DNA from: Lycium barbarum
Taxonomy: Eukaryota > Streptophyta > Magnoliopsida > Solanales > Solanaceae
Length of the DNA: 64,000 nucleotides
Direction of reading: 5' to 3'
Assembly: GCF_019175385.1 (NCBI RefSeq)
Contig: NC_083345.1
Coordinates: forward strand, 124,623,657 to 124,687,656
Position numbers and translations under genes: made by a program. The notes under the pieces are model-generated. The model made no database searches. It worked only from the letters and a program-made list of their open reading frames with translations, and was not told where the DNA came from. Of this stretch, positions 11,551 to 22,914 are shown one piece after another (position 1 is the first letter of the stretch; each line of letters begins with the position of its first letter).

Positions 11551-12015
11551 GGTTTCAGACGAGGTAGGGGTAGGCCAAAGAAGTATTGGGGAGAGGTAAT
11601 TAGACACGACATGGCGCAGTTACAGCTTACCGAGGACATGACCTTAGATAGGAGGGTTTGGAGGACCCATATTAGGGTAGAAGGCTAGTAGATAGTCTCA
11701 TTACCCTGCCTTATTAATAGTCGCATTATCGTAGTATAATTTCTTGTGCTCTAATTTATGCTATTATGCTATTATCTGTTATTTCCTGTGCTTTGATTAT
11801 TCTATGTTATCTGTGTCGCTTGCGTTACTTCATTTCCATATCGCTTTGAATCTCTTAGCCGTATCTGACCTCTTTTTATGTTTTTATTGAGTCGAGGGTC
11901 TCTCGGAAACAGCCATCCTACCTTGGTAGGAGTAAGGTCTGCGTACACTCTACCCTCCCCAGACCCCACGTTGTGGGATTTCACTGGGTTGTTGTTGTTG
12001 TTGTTGTTGTTGTTG
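11551..12015 (+). mobile_element. 5'-truncated RTE-type LINE (SolRTE-like)
   Basis: The fragment starts with the last 43 codons of an RTE ORF (11557-11688): RGRGRPKKYWGEVIRHDMAQ, then a DMTLDRRVWR block and a TAG stop. The 3' UTR follows, with the Solanaceae signature GGTAAGGTCTGCG-like block (AGTAAGGTCTGCGTACACTC), CCCCAGACCCCAC and a (TTG)n tail. An 18-bp target duplication flanks it exactly. The fragment lacks endonuclease and RT, so it is dead on arrival. The tail is shared with the TS SINE family of Solanaceae, but the ORF remnant shows this copy is a LINE. The duplication is perfect, so the insertion is not very old. Confidence 0.88.
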
Positions 12016-12033
12016 TATACATACTTTTAATTT

Positions 12034-12115
12034 AGAACCACAAGATAATCTATCTTTATTAATTAAACTCCGTGTCTAGTCAAACGTAGACACTTAAATT
12101 GAGACAGAGGGAGTA
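12034..12115. mobile_element. Stowaway-like MITE end
   Basis: The right end GAGACAGAGGGAGTA matches the Stowaway-type terminus CTCCCTCYGTCYC in reverse complement and is followed by TA. CTCCGTGTCTAGTCAAACG lies just inside, as in other Solanaceae members. The left end lies on the far side of the LINE and was not recognised with certainty; the LINE has probably inserted into this MITE. Confidence 0.55.
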
Positions 12116-12958
12116 TATGCCAAATGAAAGAAATGAAAGGAAAATTGAGACACTGCGGACACGTGGGGACATAAAAAGTAAACACACAAGAGGTAATATT
12201 AATGTTAAACTTCTGAAATGTACACTTGTTTGCCCTGGTTTAGAGTATAATTTTAGTTGCTTTTTGTACACTTATTGTTGTTGTGTTCGTCCAGCTAAAA
12301 AATGACTTGAATGGACCACACGATGTTTTTCTAGTTTTTTTATTTCTATTTTCTGATTGGTCAGCAGTCCCTTTTTCAAGCATGTCATAATTTTTATTCT
12401 TCTTATTTTTTGGTTTCTAATTTTCTGTCAATTTTTCATTTCTCTATTCTTCTTAATCCTAGTATTATTCATAGCTTCTGCATGCTTAACCTCATTTTTT
12501 TTTTAACAAATAAGTTTATCTTACTTCATACTGAAATAGCGGAAAACATTAATTGTACTTATTTTAGCACCTGATTTTTGGCTTGTACCTATTAGCTAAG
12601 GGAAAAAAAGAGACTTTCTAAAGACATACGGAACCAATAAAATAAAAGATACCATCTTAAAGATTAGAAAAGGTAAAATTGCAAAAGAATAAGAATAAAA
12701 GTCAAATTCAAATTAAATATAGTCTTGATCTCTCTTCTTTCTCATTGTCCTTTAATGGGGCTTTCAACAGCTCCTTTTTGCACAATTCTCTTCTTTCTTT
12801 TTGGGTCTTAATTAAAGTTTATAGGTTCAAATCTCAATATATTTCATATATGACAATCTTCTGCGAATTGAGTTGAAAATCCGTTGCAGGAACAGACATC
12901 CTATGCAATTATCATCCATTAAAAACACACACATATAATATATATGCAACAATCTTAA
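12116..12958. other. AT-rich non-coding DNA
   Basis: Short frames only, T- and A-rich, no known domain or repeat end seen. Confidence 0.45.
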
Positions 12959-13108
12959 CCCTCCTTTTGAGAATTATACTCTATTTCATGCTATGATATT
13001 TTGGATAGCCTGGTATTACCTTTTTGGACTTGACCCTCCTTTTGAGAATTATACTCTATTTCATGCTATGATATTTTGGATAGCCTGGTATTACCTTTTT
13101 GGACTTGA
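12959..13108. repeat. 75-bp perfect tandem duplication
   Basis: A 75-bp unit starting CCCTCCTTTTGAGAATTATA is present twice with no visible difference. A perfect copy suggests a recent replication slip or an assembly duplication. Confidence 0.9.
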
Positions 13109-13483
13109 CGGAATGGTTTCTTGAATTTGGCGCATCTATCAGGTTCACTATCGTAGTCTCTTTTAATTTATTGGACTGATTGCTTCGAATTAGTCCAGTT
13201 TCTATAAGTAGTTTAGTTTGCCCTTTTAGGGATTCAACGTACGTTTTGGTATGGTTCAACGAGATGGAATGCAACCTACGAATGCTTGCAAGCTTTTAAA
13301 ATAATAAATACAACGACATATTGACATTTCCTTTGAATATGAACATGTGCATATAGTTTTGTTTTTAATAGTTTTATTTTTGACATTATATACAGTATTC
13401 AACAGTGAGTCCATTCTGGTTGCAGCTAATTAAAATACCTTCCATATATTTAACCAGCTTCACTTCCAATACACTATTTTAAG
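13109..13483. other. non-coding DNA
   Basis: No gene or repeat end seen. A 72-codon minus-strand frame overlaps it but has no recognisable motif. Confidence 0.4.
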
Positions 13484-14178
13484 TAGGGGTGGGAGTTCGG
13501 TATTCGGTTCGGTATTTTTAAAGTTCGGGTTCGGTAATCGTTAATTGAAAGTAGATATCAAATACCGAACTTTTGAACTTCGGTTCGGTAATTCGGTAAT
13601 CGGTAAATCAAACTTCGATTCGGTACGGTATTCTGTAATACCATATTAAGTCGAGTTCACTGTATTTTTTTTTTTCATAGAAGAATTCTATGCATGTCAT
13701 TTAGCTTTGGTTCGTAATTACTTCCTCATATTCTTGTTGCAAATTAACCTAAAAAGATTATATTGGCCACAAGAATAAAATCCTATTTCCAGAACTCCTA
13801 GCTAATGTAGGAGTTTTACATGTGTTTCCATGCATACAGATACAAGCAATAACACTGTAAGAGCTCTAACAAAATTCGAAGGACCAGCAGACACTAAAAA
13901 CAGCGCTCGTTCACCATGGAAACATGCAGAACTGTGTTTTCATGAGTTCTCAGTTTGCTTATTTCCACAAACAAGACATGTATAGAATTTAATGGCCCTC
14001 TATTTAATAAATATTTCGGTATTCGGGAAATACCGAATTACCGAACTTATAATTACCGAATACCGAATACCGAACTTTTTTAATTTTATTACCGAAAACC
14101 GAAATACCGAATACCGAAATACCGAAACCCTCGATTCGGTTCGGTAATTCGGTTTTCGGTGTTTTATGCCCAACCCTA
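13484..14178. mobile_element. TTCGGT-rich foldback element
   Basis: The left end TAGGGGTGGG and right end CCCAACCCTA are imperfect inverted repeats. Inside each end are long TTCGGTATTCGGTTCGG arrays on the left and ATACCGAATACCGAA arrays on the right, which pair with each other. The central 300 bp are unrelated AT-rich DNA. This architecture is seen in a common plant foldback repeat. No target duplication could be read. The minus-strand ORFs over the arrays (RYSVFRFSV repeats) are low-complexity by-products. Confidence 0.7.
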
Positions 14179-15576
14179 GAAATGTCTGCAAACACAACAA
14201 AAGACAAATAATATGAATCAAAGTTTATAAAAACGCGTACATATACAAACGCGCACAAGCTTTATATATAAACGAAGCTACATGGGGGCAGCTACAAGGA
14301 AATATTTTCCTTAAAATCTATATATTAACGGTGTAAAAGATACATCACTTAGTCAAATTATTTAATAAATAATTATATGCAAATCTCTAGATAAATGTTA
14401 CTAGTAGTTAATAATAATATGATAAAAATGATAACCAATAATTTGTCATCACAAGTTAAAATTCATTGATACTATAAAAATAAATTGTATTATCAGTGTA
14501 CATAATACAATTATCAGTCAAAACGCCTGTTGTCAGTGCTAATCACTGTTGAGGCGTTTCTTAGTTTTCGTTTTTGAATTTTGCTCTCTCGATTCATTTA
14601 GGTCGAACAATTATTTTCTAATTTCTATCTCACAGTAAATCGATTACATGTTCTTAAAATCGCACATATATAAATCTAAAATACCAGGGATCATTATTTT
14701 CGGACCTATTTGCTATAAACCGCATTATTTAGTCGACTATATGATACGAACCAACCCAAGAAGATTTTAGAGAACAAGTTATGAATTTAACTGTCCAAGA
14801 AAACTACAAAGATCGATAAAGAAAAACTAAACACCAATTAGATTAGCATTCAAATTAAGAGATATCAAAGATGGAAAATAGAAAACTCATACAAGAATTA
14901 CCTCACTATGGTATAAATCAAGAGATGTTGCTAAAAGAGAACTACGATAAACTCTGAAATTATAACAAGATAACAAAATTAAAGCGCAATTCACCATTCA
15001 TCAAGTCTAAGAAAAATAAACCTTTCACCTTGTATGGAAACAATACACGATACAACACTTTAAGCCCATTAATTTTTGGTTTTAGCAGTTTTAAATTGTT
15101 ATAAGAGAATAGCTAGATTTTTCATTTTATAATAACTTTTTTGTCTGTACGTACGTACGTACGTACATATGTTTGTATGTATGACGACCAGTGTATGTAT
15201 GTATGACTGTTTGTATGTACGACGGCTAGTGTATGTATGCATCGCATGCAGGCAGATGACTGATGTGTATTTGTATAGGTATGATATGTTTTGAAAACTC
15301 AATAATATCGCCATAATTTGTTATTAGGGGCATAAATTGTGCTATTTATGAAAATTCCCTTGCAATATCCACCTAATGGTTATTACATAAATGGTCTAGG
15401 GGCCTAAATTAGGATTTGCTAAACTGACCGCTTGAAGGTTGTATGTATGAAAATTCAAAAAATTGCGAATTGCCCTTCATATGGACTGGTCTTAATTTTT
15501 GTCCCTCAAATTGGTGGTCTTTAATTTTACCCCTACTTCTCATTTAATGAAAATTTGTGGTCGTAGCACCGTTATT
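14179..15576. other. non-coding DNA with a GTAC/GTAT microsatellite
   Basis: No gene is recognised. Near 15147-15240 there is a run of GTAC then GTAT/GTATGA repeats, including a (GTAC)n block that is self-complementary. The rest is AT-rich. Confidence 0.45.
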
Positions 15577-15621
15577 CGCTGGTCTATGAAACTAGAGATT
15601 CGGGTCCGAACCCCGCAGAGG
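15577..15621 (+). other. tRNA-Arg-like 3' half (SINE head or tRNA relic)
   Basis: CGCTGGTCTATGAAACTAGA followed by GATTCGGGTCCGAACCCCGC resembles the anticodon arm and T arm of a plant tRNA-Arg (from memory: GGTCTACGAAACCAGAGATTC, then a GGGTTCGA-type T loop). The upstream D-arm half is not recognisable, so it is not a working tRNA. The segment could be the relic of a tRNA-derived SINE. It sits inside non-coding DNA. Confidence 0.35.
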
Positions 15622-17757
15622 CAAAAAACAGACAATTCTGCAAGGTTAGATTTCATAGCAAACTATGCCTATTCGAGCAAAAGTTATATAGTGAAACACT
15701 GAAACTTACCTATGAAGCTTCCACTCTAATGTTGGCTCATATGTGTAAATGAGAACACGAAGCATGTTAGTTCCACATGAGTCTTTCGAAAGTGATAGAT
15801 TTTAGTATAGTGAGTATTTTATGTTGGGATCGAAATAACAGAGCGTCATACGGAAGCTAACAATTGCAAATATTGATGGTGATAAATCAGACGACAAAGA
15901 AAACTATAAAAAAGACTTTATTATATGATATGAGTTTGGTCAATTGACGTTACATATGATAATACTAATATAAAAAAAATTCTAAAACTATTGAGAGAAT
16001 AAATCTCCCTTAAGCAAAACTCTCTAAAGGACTACATTGTGGATATTTTTCTATGTTCTAGTTCAGGGGATGGTGTCTTCAATTTATAGATACTTTTCCA
16101 CCAAGACAAGGAATAACCAAATATGAAAGAGAATTATATTTTCCTTTCAGGAAAAGTAAAAGCAATTATGATAATACTTTGACTTTCCTTCAAGAGAAAA
16201 ATAAAACTTAATATTATAAGAAAATCAGGGCAAAAATGCTAACATTTTAGCAGCTAGAATTTGACACTATGGATCATCTTTGACTTTGTGGCCTTTCTGT
16301 GAGAGGAGTTGAGAGAAAAGCTATCCCCATTGGAAGTATGGAAAAAATCCTAGAGAAGGAGGGCTCACCCCCCCCCCCCCCCCCTCCCACAACAGAAAGA
16401 AAAAAAAAGCCCAATCAAAATGGGGCTTTACGCGGCGCTAATAAAGAAATATAGTCGGGCTCCAATGCGGGACCGGACACCGGGTGGGAAAAAAAAAGTA
16501 TGTGCTAACTCGCATGATACATATGAGCTGATACCCGTTTGATACAATAACTATAGCTACATTTCATAAATACACTAACTGTAACTACATTTCATAATTA
16601 CGCTCTAAACTATAGCTATTTATGAATTTTTCACTTCCTTTTAGGCCCAGATATCACTACGGTTGCGACCCAACTGGTCATGTTAATTCTAATTTGTTTA
16701 AATCGCGCTAGAAGCTCTCAATCGTATTTTACTCAAGCTGAAATTAGCAAGTCATAAATAATTGTAACAACGCATAAATACGTCCAAAACTTACTTATAG
16801 AACGTGAACAGACAAAATGAGGGGTAAGAGTAAGATTATCTATTTATAACAAGTGATAAAATCTTGTATAAGGACTTCATGTTATAGGGAGGTTTCTTTG
16901 ACAAAAGTCAGAGAGGTAATTGATTTTCAAATTATATGAAAATATGCTATCCGATTCTCAATATTGTTTTTTGCATGAAAAAGTTAACTAAAAGAGCAAA
17001 AAATACCTCTCCATTATTGAAAAAAATAATAGATTTGTCCTTCATTTGAGTTTTGTCCCAACTATGCTCTATTAGTGGACTGACTCATATTTGCGTCATA
17101 ACTATGGGGAAAAAAAATAAATTTGCCCACAGCTTGAATTTGGTCCCAAGTATTTTTATACTCTTTAGTGGATTGCTCAGATTTGCCTATCAACTATGGG
17201 AAACAGAACAAATTAAATTTTGCCATCCGTTCCGTTCTTGTTAATTCTAATATTATAACAATTAAATATTATAACTCATTATTATTATTATAGGTGAAAA
17301 TCATTTACAGCCCCCAATTATGCTTTAAAAATCAAACTCCCCCCTCAACTTTGAACAATAGACATTCTCTCGCCTTTATCTTAATTGACCTTTTTAACTG
17401 TCTATCTTACCCTTACATTATCAACTTTTGTCCTTTTTTTTTTAACTTCTTTAAAATCATGATACTTTTCATTTTTTTAATTTTTGTATCAAATTTCTTA
17501 TAAAAAATAAATAGTATCTTCTAAGCGGAAACAAAAAAAATGAGAAATATTAATTGAGTATATAAGTTAATGATTTTTTATGATAAAATAAATTAGCAGA
17601 ATAAACAAAAAATTAATTTATTTAAAATAATCAAAACTTTAACATTTATTTATACAAGTGAAAAATAACAGGTCATAATAACATCATAAATACAGTTATA
17701 AGCGGTAATGCAAAAATAATTTAAAAAAAGAGGCAAATGACCCTTTAGTAATTACCA
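15622..17757. other. non-coding repetitive DNA
   Basis: No protein-coding gene is recognised. There is a run of about 18 C at 16367-16384. From about 16980 to 17300 it contains the ATTTGCCC / AACTATGGGG / AGTGGACTGA phrase, partly duplicated (about 17040-17110 and 17115-17190), which looks like an old dispersed repeat. Confidence 0.45.
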
Positions 17758-18000
17758 TTCTCTCTGTCCCAATTTAAGTGGTATACTTTTCTTTTTAGTC
17801 TGTCTCAAAAAAAAAATACATTTCTATATTTAAAAATAATTTAACTTAAAACATCCCCTTTTCCTTTTACTCTTAACGAATTGATTTGAGCTACATAAAT
17901 ATTTATGACTTATTTTAGACCATAAATTTCAAAAGTATTTATTTCTTTCTAAATGAACTACTTTATGTCTTTCCTTTTTAAATTCCCTCTCACTCGTACG
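17758..18000. mobile_element. degenerate Stowaway-like MITE
   Basis: The left end TCTCTCTGTCCCAATTTAAG and the following TTTTCTTTTTAGTCTGTCTC match the left half of the MITE at 25005-25213. A ACTTATTTTAGACCATAAAT block follows. The right terminus is eroded, so the end coordinate is approximate. Confidence 0.4.
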
Positions 18001-18399
18001 GTATAGAATTAGAAATTGCTCCTATTTCTTTCTACTTTCTCCATTTTTTAATCTTTCATAGATTACTTTTAGTCTACCGAGTGGACTTTATTCCTAAATA
18101 AATGCGCGTCTTTACATTCTTGCTTCCAAGCCCAAACCAAACACAAAATAGGAAAACAAATCCAAATCCCATTTTAAGTAGGAAACATAAAGTCTTATAT
18201 AATAACAAGACTACTACAATTATTATGACAGCAAACAAATTATCACTAGTTGCCCTTAACGAAATATTAGCAAGAAATAGGAAACAAAAGTTATAAATTT
18301 ATTGCAGCAAACAACAATACTTCGAATAGGAATTTTTTTTGGTAATTTCCAAATTTGGAATTCTCATTTCCAATCCCACTTTAATTAGGAAACCCCGTT

Positions 18400-18410
18400 T
18401 CGTATATATA
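18400..18410 (+). promoter_or_regulatory. TATA box of the exonuclease pseudogene
   Basis: TATATATA is about 80 bp before the ATG at 18484, with a C-rich initiator region (CAGCCCCCGTTACTTCC) 10-30 bp downstream. Position and composition fit a plant core promoter. Confidence 0.6.
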
Positions 18411-18483
18411 CAGCCCCCGTTACTTCCATTCCACAACTTAGTTCATATTTACAATATTTCTCTGCTTTAGTACTCTTTTGTCG

Positions 18484-19099
18484 ATGGCTGAGGTTTACAA
18501 AGTCTCTTTTTACAGTGAAGAAATCGAAGTTACCGTCACCAAAGACTCCTCAGTCGTCAAGAGTTGGATTCTGCAAACATTGCAGACTCATCGTCGTAGG
18601 CTCCGCAAGCTCATCGTGGGTATCGATATCGAGTGGCTCCCTTGTTTCAACCCGGAGGAAAGTCACCCTGTCGCTCTCCTCCAGCTTTGTGTAGGTCCTT
18701 GCTGCCTCCTGTTCCAACTCCTCCACAAAGACGCCGTTCCCGGATTCCTCGTAGACTTTCTGGGGAACCCGAATTTCAAATTCGTGGGGGTCGGGGTTAC
18801 TGAGGATGCTAAGAAATTGCTCTGCGATCACAGGCTGTTCGTGGCGAATACTGAACCGATTGGCGTTATATGGGAAGATGGGATTGAAGAGAATGGCGAA
18901 AGAGGTACTTTGGAAAGTAATGGAGAAGCCATTGAATGTAACATTGAGTAAATGAGATGCTGAGGAATTGTGTTATGAACAAGTTGAATATGGTGCTATT
19001 GATGCTTTTGTGACGTTCGAGATTGCGAAGAATTTGTTTAATTTAATGTGGAAAAAAGAGAGAGAGAGAGTCATCGTGTTGTTAAGATGGAATATTTGA
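18484..19099 (+). pseudogene. WRN-like DEDDy 3'-5' exonuclease, frameshifted
   Basis: The frame from ATG 18484 encodes an N-terminal beta strand, then exonuclease motif I VGIDIEWLP (Asp and Glu bind metal), the VALLQLCVG block, and motif II VGVGVTEDAKKL (catalytic Asp). Family members then keep one frame to motif III. Here, after RLFVANT the original frame is lost: the family-like continuation (GLKRMAKEVL, then EKPLNVTLSK) is in another frame. A TGA stands where the family has a Trp before an Asp, and motif III YGAIDAFVTFEIAKN follows at about 18985-19030, reaching a stop at 19097-19099. So one indel near 18850 and one nonsense codon near 18953 break the gene. The translated 155-residue product would lack motif III and be inactive. 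Such small single-exon exonucleases trim DNA or RNA 3' ends; several plant paralogues exist. The TATA box survives, so decay looks recent. Confidence 0.85.
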
Positions 19100-20045
19100 A
19101 TCGCCATTATCAATCATTGTTGCTACTACAAGAGACACAAGGGATGTTTCGAACACTTGCTCTGTTTTCAAATGTGAAATACAATACAAGAACAAAAGTG
19201 AAAGAATGATGAAAGAAAGTTCAGAAAAGATAGAGACTAGAAAAGATAGAGACTTTTTTTGTAATAGTATTAATTTGTAACATGTAACTTTTTCCTGTTT
19301 CTTGAAAATTTATTACATGCATAATGTTTTTGAGGGAACATTGGATGAGGATGTCCTCACGTTTGAGACTAGTGATGTAATTTGCTAACTTTCTTTTTTG
19401 TATCTTTGTATTTTTGTCAAGTAATTTATAATTTTTCGACGTCAAGTAGTTCGTACAAGAGTTCAAAATAGTTTTTTTTTTTCCCCTCCTCACAAAGAAG
19501 CACGACTTTCCAGGCATGACATGAGACAAGAAATTAGATATGCAACTAAAAAAATAAACATGATGCACAGCATCTCCACCGGTCATTACATTTGAATATG
19601 AGAAACGACGGTAACTTATTTTCTTAACTTGTTCAGTCTCTTCCATAGAGATATACTTCAATTCAAAATTTATCAAATAAGAGTTCATTTCCTCAATAAA
19701 TGAATAAATCAACTGTACAATGTTTCTCAGGCCACTTTCCTTGTGTTATAAAAACACGTCTCTGAAACAACAGGTGTTAGAGAGAGAAAAAAGAACAAGA
19801 AATAAAAACCTATACCCCTACAGGTAAACAGCTAAATAAGCAAATTGCTTACAACATACAACTGATCTTACAAAAAAGTAGGTAAGTTAAAAGAGAGGAG
19901 AAAAAGGTATATCGTGGTGAGAAAGATGGGAGAGGAAAACGTTTTCCAGCTTCATTGACCACACTTAACTGCTTACCAACAAAGTGAAGAGATTCCGAGC
20001 AGGATACCACGACGACGAGCAAAACTTAGCATGTACATCTTGTTG
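19100..20045. other. non-coding DNA, probable 3' regions of flanking genes
   Basis: The first part follows the exonuclease pseudogene and the last part is downstream of the minus-strand exon remnant at 20050-20172. AT-rich, with AAAAAG/GAGAGA purine runs. A 163-codon minus-strand frame at 19221-19712 has no recognisable motif. Confidence 0.4.
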
Positions 20046-20049
20046 CATC

Positions 20050-20450
20050 ACATGTCTACTTCATGAAGATAATCACTGAAACTGCCACCATTTGTTGAGG
20101 AATCCATCGAATTAGCATCCCTAGGCATGAATGACGACGGAGGCATACTCAATCCATCACCATAATGCAGTTAAATGGAAATATGGCATATTTTTAGTTG
20201 CTTATTTGCACTTGTAGTACTTTAGATATCTACCTTTGTCAAAGCAGCACTTGAAATGTACTAATCTTGCTTCGACCTTTGTTTTCTAGGTCGGTGACTC
20301 TGATTCTGATAGATGGCTGCCGGATGGTGATATATGCGTTGAAATGAGAGTACTTTGAACATTTGGGTCAGGCCTTGAAAAGTTGTTCGTATTATACTTT
20401 TGATATGCATTTGCAGAACCAACAAACTATTTTTGTCATGAATTTTTTTC
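20050..20450 (-). pseudogene. 3'-terminal exon remnants of an unrecognised gene
   Basis: Two minus-strand stretches have coding character. The upstream one (about 20294-20424) reads SANAYQKYNTNNFSRPDPNV and STLISTHISPSGSHLSESES, preceded by an AG acceptor-like site. The downstream one (about 20050-20172) reads LSMPPSSFMPRDANSMDSST, then GGSFSDYLHEVDM and a stop. Both are Ser/Pro/Asn-rich, as in the disordered C-terminus of a nuclear or regulatory protein. They would be joined by a short intron, but the donor side is unclear: the upstream exon frame reaches a TAG. I do not recognise the family. No further exons were identified upstream, so it may be a gene fragment. Confidence 0.4.
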
Positions 20451-20779
20451 ACCTACGTCCGTTGTTGGTAGAATGTGCAATAGATGAGTTAATTCGGCTA
20501 GGAAGCAACTATAAGGAGCACACAGGTGTATGATATGGGAAGCCAAAGTGAAAAGATTTGAAAGAGGACAATATGAAGACCAGAAAGTCGTGATAGAGTC
20601 TCATTTGGTTAATAATGTTGTGTGCTCATGTTGTTGTATGTAGTCATCAGTTATGATCAATTGAGAGTAGAACACGAGTATTCGGTTATGTAAACTGTGA
20701 CAGCCAAGCGACATTGTATATTGCCCGAAATCCGGTCTTTCATGAAGGAGCCTAACATATTTAAGTAGGCTGTCACTCT

Positions 20780-21170
20780 ATATGAAATGAGTTCCAGTAC
20801 GGTAATATATTCCCTAGCTACGTCCCAACCAGTGAGCAGTTGGCTACTATTTTTACAAAGGTGCTGGGAAAATCACAGTATGAACGTCCACTCCGCAAAT
20901 TGGGCGTTCGAGATCCTCATGCTCCAACTTGAGGGGGGGAGGGGGGGGGGGGGATTGAATGAAAATATGGTAATATCGAAATCTAGTCCTATTGGAGCAA
21001 GAGAATATTGTAATCCTATTGGAATAGAGTTAGCTTAGGCGGCGGCTTATGACTTGTATATAAGGAGGTCTCTTGTTGTGAGTACAAAGGCAGAGAAAGT
21101 TCTCCCCAAATATTCTTGTATCTTTACTGATTTTTGTCCCTTTCGATTTTAGCAGGTTATGTTGGTGAGA
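20780..21170 (+). mobile_element. 3' end of a Ty1-copia element (RNase H, PPT, LTR)
   Basis: In one frame the DNA encodes the C-terminus of a copia RNase H: YVPTSEQLATIFTKVLGKSQ, then YERPLRKLGVRDPHAPT and a stop (20930-20932). The stop overlaps a purine tract (TTGAGGGGGGGAGGGGG, to 20953), the usual arrangement at the pol-LTR junction. The sequence after it has LTR character, with GTATATAAGGAGG as TATA box near 21054 and a CTCTTGTTGTGAG transcript-start region. The rest of pol is missing upstream, so this is a truncated 3' end. The LTR terminus and target duplication were not resolved. Confidence 0.75.
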
Positions 21171-22506
21171 TGGTATGTATGATGAAGGTGTTGGTAAATT
21201 TGGGAGGTAATAGAAGAAGAAGGATTCGTGTAGTCAGTTAGCATGCCATGTGGCTGATAGTCTGCAACTTAAAGACCCAAAGGTCTTTAATAAAATGGGC
21301 CCAACCCTTTGTTAAATTTAGGAGGAGCTTGTATATTTGGAACTAGATGGTGACAGCCCTTGCACGCACGGGCCATGTTATAAAAAGTGAATAACTGTGG
21401 ATTTTCAAAAAAAAAAAGCATGTTGATTTTAATTCGCAGTTCCTATCAAAGTTGTTGAAATAGGAAGCTTCTTTTGAACCAAAGAAGAGGAGTAAAAAGA
21501 AATCTGTCTTCATCCCAGGAAGGTCATAAACATCTCTAAACATTACAACCTTAACTAATCCTTCGTGGAAGACCCACATTTTCAAGTTAAAAACATCCCT
21601 GCAGATCAAAAAATATTTAATAAAGAAAGACCAACATACTTCTACAATGATAATCTGATTTGAAAACTAATTAAGCATAAGCAAATGTAAAAGAATCTAA
21701 TTTTCCAGACTGCATTCACAGTTGCTCGTTAAAACCCATCATAGATAAATAAGAAGAAACATAGTTCATCAATTAAAAAAAAAAAAAAGACCACTACATT
21801 TGAAAGAAAATCTGATTCAACAGCTCATAAAAAAGCAAAAATAATAATTGCTATGCGACCCATTTATAAAACTCAGATCTGAAAAGGATCAAGAATCCGA
21901 CAACAGAGGTAAAACGGGCAAAATTGAGCCACAATAACCATTTTTCAAACTCATATCAAACAGTTCACCTTTGTTTCCGAAGAAGAGCAATTCAGATTAG
22001 ATTAAAAGTCAGTCGAAGAGCATCACACAAAACGATAAAGTAAAAAGAAAAAAAAATAAAAAGTCGAGCAGTTGGATCTTGTCCGGGGGGTTCAAACTTT
22101 GCAGTATACGTGGGAAACTGAAAGTCGGTTGTCAGTTACTCCCTCTTGCTGAATTGTAAGTACCCTACATAAATAAGAGTAATTATATATTCAAAAAGTT
22201 AGTAGAACTCCAAATGATTGGCCCATACATTTTTTATGTATTCAAGAATCATTCTCATTCAGACTTGTTTCCCTACTTTAGTACAAACAAAACCAAACCA
22301 AATCAGCAGCATCAGAGATTCCTCATAATATAATAATGTTTTTTAAAAAGAAAGAAAGTACATACGGACCGCAGAAAGTACATGTGTAAAACAAAAAAGT
22401 AAAATACAACGTAAGGACCAACTTTTTCAACTAGGGAAATCTTATTAACTACGTTGAGGGTTCCACTCCCCTCTAGAAATAGAAACTAGGCAAGGAGAAA
22501 TACTTA
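21171..22506. other. non-coding DNA
   Basis: No gene is recognised. Minus-strand frames at 21343-21609 lack any motif. The stretch is A-rich with several poly-A runs on the plus strand. Confidence 0.4.
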
Positions 22507-22748
22507 GGGGTCGTTTGGTTTAAGGTATAACATGGGTTATGCCGGTACTAATTTTTATACCACGTTTGGTATAAGGTATAGAATTATCCTGGGATTATTT
22601 TATACCTTGTACCAAACGTGGTATAAAAATTAGTGTTGGAATAACTCAACTTATACCTTCTTAACCCACTTATACTGGGATTATTTTATACCATCTTTCA
22701 GATGGTATAAGATAATACCAACATATTTTGACCTCAAACCAAACGACC
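22507..22748. mobile_element. MITE with GGTCGTTTGGTTT termini
   Basis: The left end GGGGTCGTTTGGTTT and right end AAACCAAACGACC are inverted repeats. ACTTA precedes the left end (22502-22506) and follows the right end (22749-22753), a likely target duplication. GGTATAA/TTATACC words pair inside. Non-coding. Confidence 0.8.
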
Positions 22749-22914
22749 ACTTAGAGAATAGAGATAGTCACTGAAAAATACTTATCCACCTCATGTAGCT
22801 AACTTAATCCAAAAGCTAGCTCATAAGGGAGGACTGTTCAAGTCCATATAAGAAAATCACCAATGTAATACTTTTTTTATTTTTCAACATTTATAACTGA
22901 CAACGACTTCAATT

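Noticed and set aside
14000..14258. Minus-strand ORFs with RYSVFRFSV repeats
   Set aside because: By-product of ACCGAATACCGAA repeats in the foldback element.
15577..15621. Functional tRNA-Arg gene
   Set aside because: Only the 3' half is recognisable; no D arm or acceptor stem partner upstream.
18550..18831. 93-codon minus-strand ORF
   Set aside because: Antisense shadow of the exonuclease pseudogene.
20787..21038. 83-codon plus-strand ORF
   Set aside because: Out-of-frame reading of the copia RNase H end and the poly-G purine tract; the true frame carries TIFTKVLGKSQ.
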